Below are positions 8,727 to 10,854 of a stretch of DNA of 10,854 nucleotides, one piece after another. The DNA comes from Synura sp. LO234KE. Taxonomy: Eukaryota; Sar; Synurophyceae; Synurales; Mallomonadaceae. The stretch covers positions 1 through 10,854 of the forward strand of contig VKHC01000580.1 of NCBI GenBank assembly GCA_015143735.1. Reading direction: 5' to 3'. The position numbers were made by a program, and so were the translations under genes. The notes below the pieces were generated by a model that was given only the letters and a program-made list of their open reading frames with translations, was not told the origin of the DNA and did not search any database. The stretch's first letter is position 1. Each line of letters opens with the position of its first letter.

Positions 8727-9044
8727 AGGACTCGAAGAGTGGCGGGGTCAGCTTCTGGTGCGAGAGTAAGAGTGTGCAAATGACCAAATGATATCAATCC
8801 CGTTAAAAAGTTCTCACTCCAAGCGAGAAGGTTTTCGTTTAGAGCTGGCACACTATGTCCGTAGATTGTACCACTTGGTTTAGCTAAGAGATCCAGAAGG
8901 TTTTCCAGTTGTCAAGACAGATTCTATCACCGCCTTCAGAGTTTTCAGTAGTTGACGTAGTACCGATAGGAGGTGCCGATCGAGATCGGTTGTAACAGGA
9001 AGGGTTCGAAGTAGATAATCAGATTCTAGGCGTGCTAGTCCCAA

Positions 9045-9485
9045 GAGTGGGTGCTCGGGAATTGTGATCACAATTATCATCTCGGCGGATGTGGCATCGA
9101 ATGCACACAATTGACAGCACCTTACATTCTGAGTCCGACTCCGCTACTTTTTGGTCGCATTATGGCCAACTGTCCAGTGCCGCCCCTGGCTCTCTTTGTC
9201 CCACCAATAACGTGGCTGAGGTCAGCGCAATCTACAATGCGGCACTTGAATACTCTCCCAAGACGGCACGGAACAGCTCGGGTACAACTTGCTCATGAAC
9301 AGCAAGTGCTGCGTACGTCTATTTGCTGACTACTCTGTATCAAAGTACGGTGCAACCAGGAGCTCATTATGAAGGTGCGGAGGTGTCTGAAGAGAGTTGC
9401 CAACAGAATTGTTTGCCAGAGAATGGACGAGTGTACACACCGGGGCACTTGCCATGGAGGCGGCTGGTAAAGATATTGCGTATCG
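9045..9485 (+). pseudogene. RNase H domain remnant of the retroelement, split over several frames
   Basis: Successive frames show the RNase H fold in order. Near 9048-9100, WVLGNCDHN then LGGCGIE matches the opening strand (normally YTDGSC..N...GGxGI), with the catalytic Asp region damaged. In the next frame, TNNVAE at 9203-9220 followed by AIYNAALEY is the hallmark TNN.AE..A...AL helix carrying the catalytic Glu. After a shift near 9296, CCVRLFADYSVSKYGA contains FAD at 9322-9330 (normally TDS.Y). In another frame, VYTPGH at 9431-9448 recalls the conserved His segment, and GKDIAYRLEA from 9466 the GN..AD.LA end. The fragments are separated by stops or frame changes, so the domain is broken. 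The cluster of ordered motifs makes coincidence unlikely. Confidence 0.62.
9060..9075. repeat. Perfect 16-bp palindrome
   Basis: The sequence aattgtgatcacaatt equals its own reverse complement. It falls inside the RNase H remnant, in the codons around the first strand. A palindrome this long is expected by chance less than once per window, but not so rarely that it demands a function. Confidence 0.5.
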
Positions 9486-9500
9486 TTTAGAGGCGCGGGT

Positions 9501-10138
9501 GTCCACTGGTCCTTCCTCGAGCGACCTTCCTTCTCAGATTCACTCGGCGTTCCCCCATCGGCGCCAAGGTAGACCTCCATGCTCAACACATTGGGATCCA
9601 GCAAGGACCTCCACGATGGGTCGCCGCCCGTCCTCCCGGCGAGATTCCAGCCGTGTGATGTATACTTTTTAGATTAGCGGGTTTCTTTGTGATCATGCAC
9701 TTTGGCTACTCCCCTCGCATACCCTACCTGCAGAATTTTGGGGGACGCAGACGCTGACTGTTTCGAGAGTGAATTCACTTGAAGCTCTCCCCTCTAGGTC
9801 ATGGGACTTGCCACCATTGGTGCAGGGGAGTAACTAGCTAGTGGCCCGATCCTGGTACCGAGAGAGCTGTGCTTCCTCAGATCAAAGGTGGTTTCCCAGG
9901 ATGCGCGAGGAAGTCCAACGGGATGAGATGAGCTCCCGTGGTGATGCCACACTAGGGCCCGCGTTTCAAGAAAACGTCAAGTCGGATGCATGCTAGACTA
10001 AAATCTGTACTCTAGGTGCACTATAAGAGAGATTTCCTAATGCTCAAATTACCCAAGTATACCCTAGCCATGCTGTGTTGCATACTCTTGTTGCTAAGCT
10101 GAGAGATTAAGCGCCTATGAGTAACCTTATATTATTTA
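9501..10138. other. Retroelement 3' flank and non-coding DNA
   Basis: A 91-codon plus frame (9397-9672) runs past the RNase H remnant with a Ser/Arg/Pro-rich tail and then stops; it may be the worn 3' end of the element. From 9673 on I see no domain. Minor items are a 10-bp palindrome actagctagt at 9833-9842, a pair of short inverted arms (ctcccct near 9787, aggggag near 9824), and a 20-codon signal-peptide-like frame (10040-10102) that ends at TGA with no usable splice donor. Confidence 0.35.
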
Positions 10139-10156
10139 TAGAATGATTATTTACAG

Positions 10157-10534
10157 TGCCCAGAATGGTTATTAACGGACTGGGATGAAAGCTGTGAAGG
10201 AAAATGGAGAAAGGAATCGCTAGCAACACATCACTACAGTGCAAAGGAAGGTTCATTACTGAATAATATTTATTTGCGCATTTACTAAACGTCAAGGGTA
10301 TGATCGGCATGACTATTGAGCTTGAACGTTGAAGGTCGGTCCATTTTGAGGAGGACTGACTACGTACGATAACTTTTGAATAATAATTTTATTTTAGGTT
10401 CGGAATCGTTCGACTATAACCAACAAAGACTGCTTGCTTACGTTTTAAGTACCGAACTAATCCTAAGCAGAAATACGATGTTAACAGTTTATTCCAACAA
10501 TGCATCATTCGCTCAGAGAAAGAATCTACGGTGA
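10157..10534 (+). other. Possible spliced coding fragment, weak
   Basis: After a plausible acceptor (gattatttacag, AG at 10155-10156) the plus strand reads CPEWLLTDWDESCEGKW and on to a donor-like GT at 10251 (phase 1). The next acceptor (ttttattttag, ending 10397) resumes in matching phase with SESFDYNQQRLLAYVLS and stays open to TGA at 10532. Together about 76 codons would be joined over a 147-nt intron. Composition is protein-like (several Trp and Cys, acidic), but no family is recognised, no start exon is evident, and an opposite-strand frame (10107-10310) overlaps. It could be part of a gene, or chance. Confidence 0.22.
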
Positions 10535-10854
10535 CCGGATCTTCAATTATGAAAGCAACCAGAGGATTCGTAGGAGATTTACAAAATCAAATTTATTTCG
10601 CTCCTTGATCGTCGCTTCGGCCTTTTTACCACCCCTCCTCTGTCCTCCCAAATTAGTCACCCAACTGATCCGAAAAGGTGGAACCAAATAGGGCCGCAAG
10701 ACGAAGGGTGGAAATTTGAACAGGAAAGAAATGGGAAATTTTCAAAGGGTGGTTGGTGTCTTAGATACCAGCTAGTTACGAAGAGTGGTAGCTAGGTCTC
10801 CTATCAACAGCCAGCTAAAAAGCTAAAGGCAGACCTGGCTGAGAGGAAGAAACT
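10535..10854. other. No supported feature
   Basis: A 63-codon plus frame (10500-10691) with a basic N-terminal half is the only frame of note. It has an ATG, but no domain and no splice support. Near the right edge, imperfect copies of agcta/ctagct (10771-10825) make the sequence look repetitive, with no clear unit. Confidence 0.3.

Larger units (their letters stand above)
8160..9500 (+). mobile_element. Decayed non-LTR (LINE-like) retroelement with RT and RNase H remnants
   Basis: Reverse-transcriptase motifs and then RNase H motifs occur in the expected order on the plus strand, but in alternating frames with stops between them. The element is therefore a frameshifted, partly deleted relic. 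RT followed by RNase H, with no integrase or LTR seen, points to a non-LTR element. The RT style (a presumed YLDDG-like box and a GxE...VHSxR segment before motif A) resembles elements I associate with protist and algal genomes. The 3' limit could extend to 9672, where an open frame continues past the RNase H end. No target-site duplication or poly(A) tail could be identified. The individual parts are described separately. Confidence 0.6.

Noticed and set aside
8991-9030. gggttcgaag looked like a tRNA T-loop
   Set aside because: No matching acceptor, D or anticodon stems could be folded around it.
8880-9110. Protein-like 76-codon minus-strand frame (many Leu, ends in SGSLS)
   Set aside because: It overlaps the RNase H opening on plus and the RT-RNase H linker; no family recognised.
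9293-9604. 103-codon minus-strand ATG frame, with a second open stretch at 9130-9300 on the same strand
   Set aside because: The plus strand of the same bases carries ordered RNase H motifs, so these are mirror frames of a relic.
10040-10102. Signal-peptide-like 20-codon frame (MLKLPKYTLAMLCCILLLLS)
   Set aside because: It ends at TGA, and no GT donor before it matches the phase of the downstream exon-like frame.

Overview
This window looks like nuclear DNA of a microbial eukaryote, not a bacterial or phage segment. One long reading frame resumes across four short GT...AG introns (57 to 90 nt) with compatible phases. Genes are spaced unevenly, and a broken LINE-type retroelement sits beside them. 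The LON-domain protein and the GT25 glycosyltransferase resemble proteins I associate with algae and related protists (stramenopile-like), but the lineage call is a weak inference.

Layout. Bases 1-254 are the 3' flank of a minus-strand gene. Bases 255-1331 (minus) encode an intact protein with a Lon-type N-terminal (substrate-binding) domain, probably organelle-targeted. Its first possible ATG lies only 25 bp from the first ATG of a plus-strand coiled-coil frame (1357-1566), so the two would share a very short bidirectional promoter. That frame is either a small gene or, more attractively, the first exon of the large gene that follows. Bases about 1827-6650 (plus) form one multi-exon gene with exons to 3565, 3633-3830, 3921-5626, 5690-6479 and 6537-6650. 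It encodes about 1,500 residues: a low-complexity, partly basic and partly acidic N-terminal half, a helical middle I cannot assign, and a C-terminal family 25 glycosyltransferase domain with its main motifs intact.

Bases 6651-8150 hold no gene I can defend. They contain a perfect 27-bp tandem duplication (7049-7102) and scattered short frames. From about 8150 to 9500, possibly to 9672, the plus strand carries a decayed non-LTR retroelement. Reverse-transcriptase motifs appear in order between 8180 and 8725 and RNase H motifs between 9045 and 9485, all split over several frames. Bases 9673-10854 turn AT-rich again. They hold only weak exon-like frames near 10157-10534.

No rRNA, tRNA, CRISPR array or intact mobile element was seen. 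The two supported genes have no obvious functional link. The most interesting object is the large protein with a C-terminal GT25 domain and an intron whose retention would give a short isoform with a hydrophobic tail. I did not find a convincing new multi-gene system.
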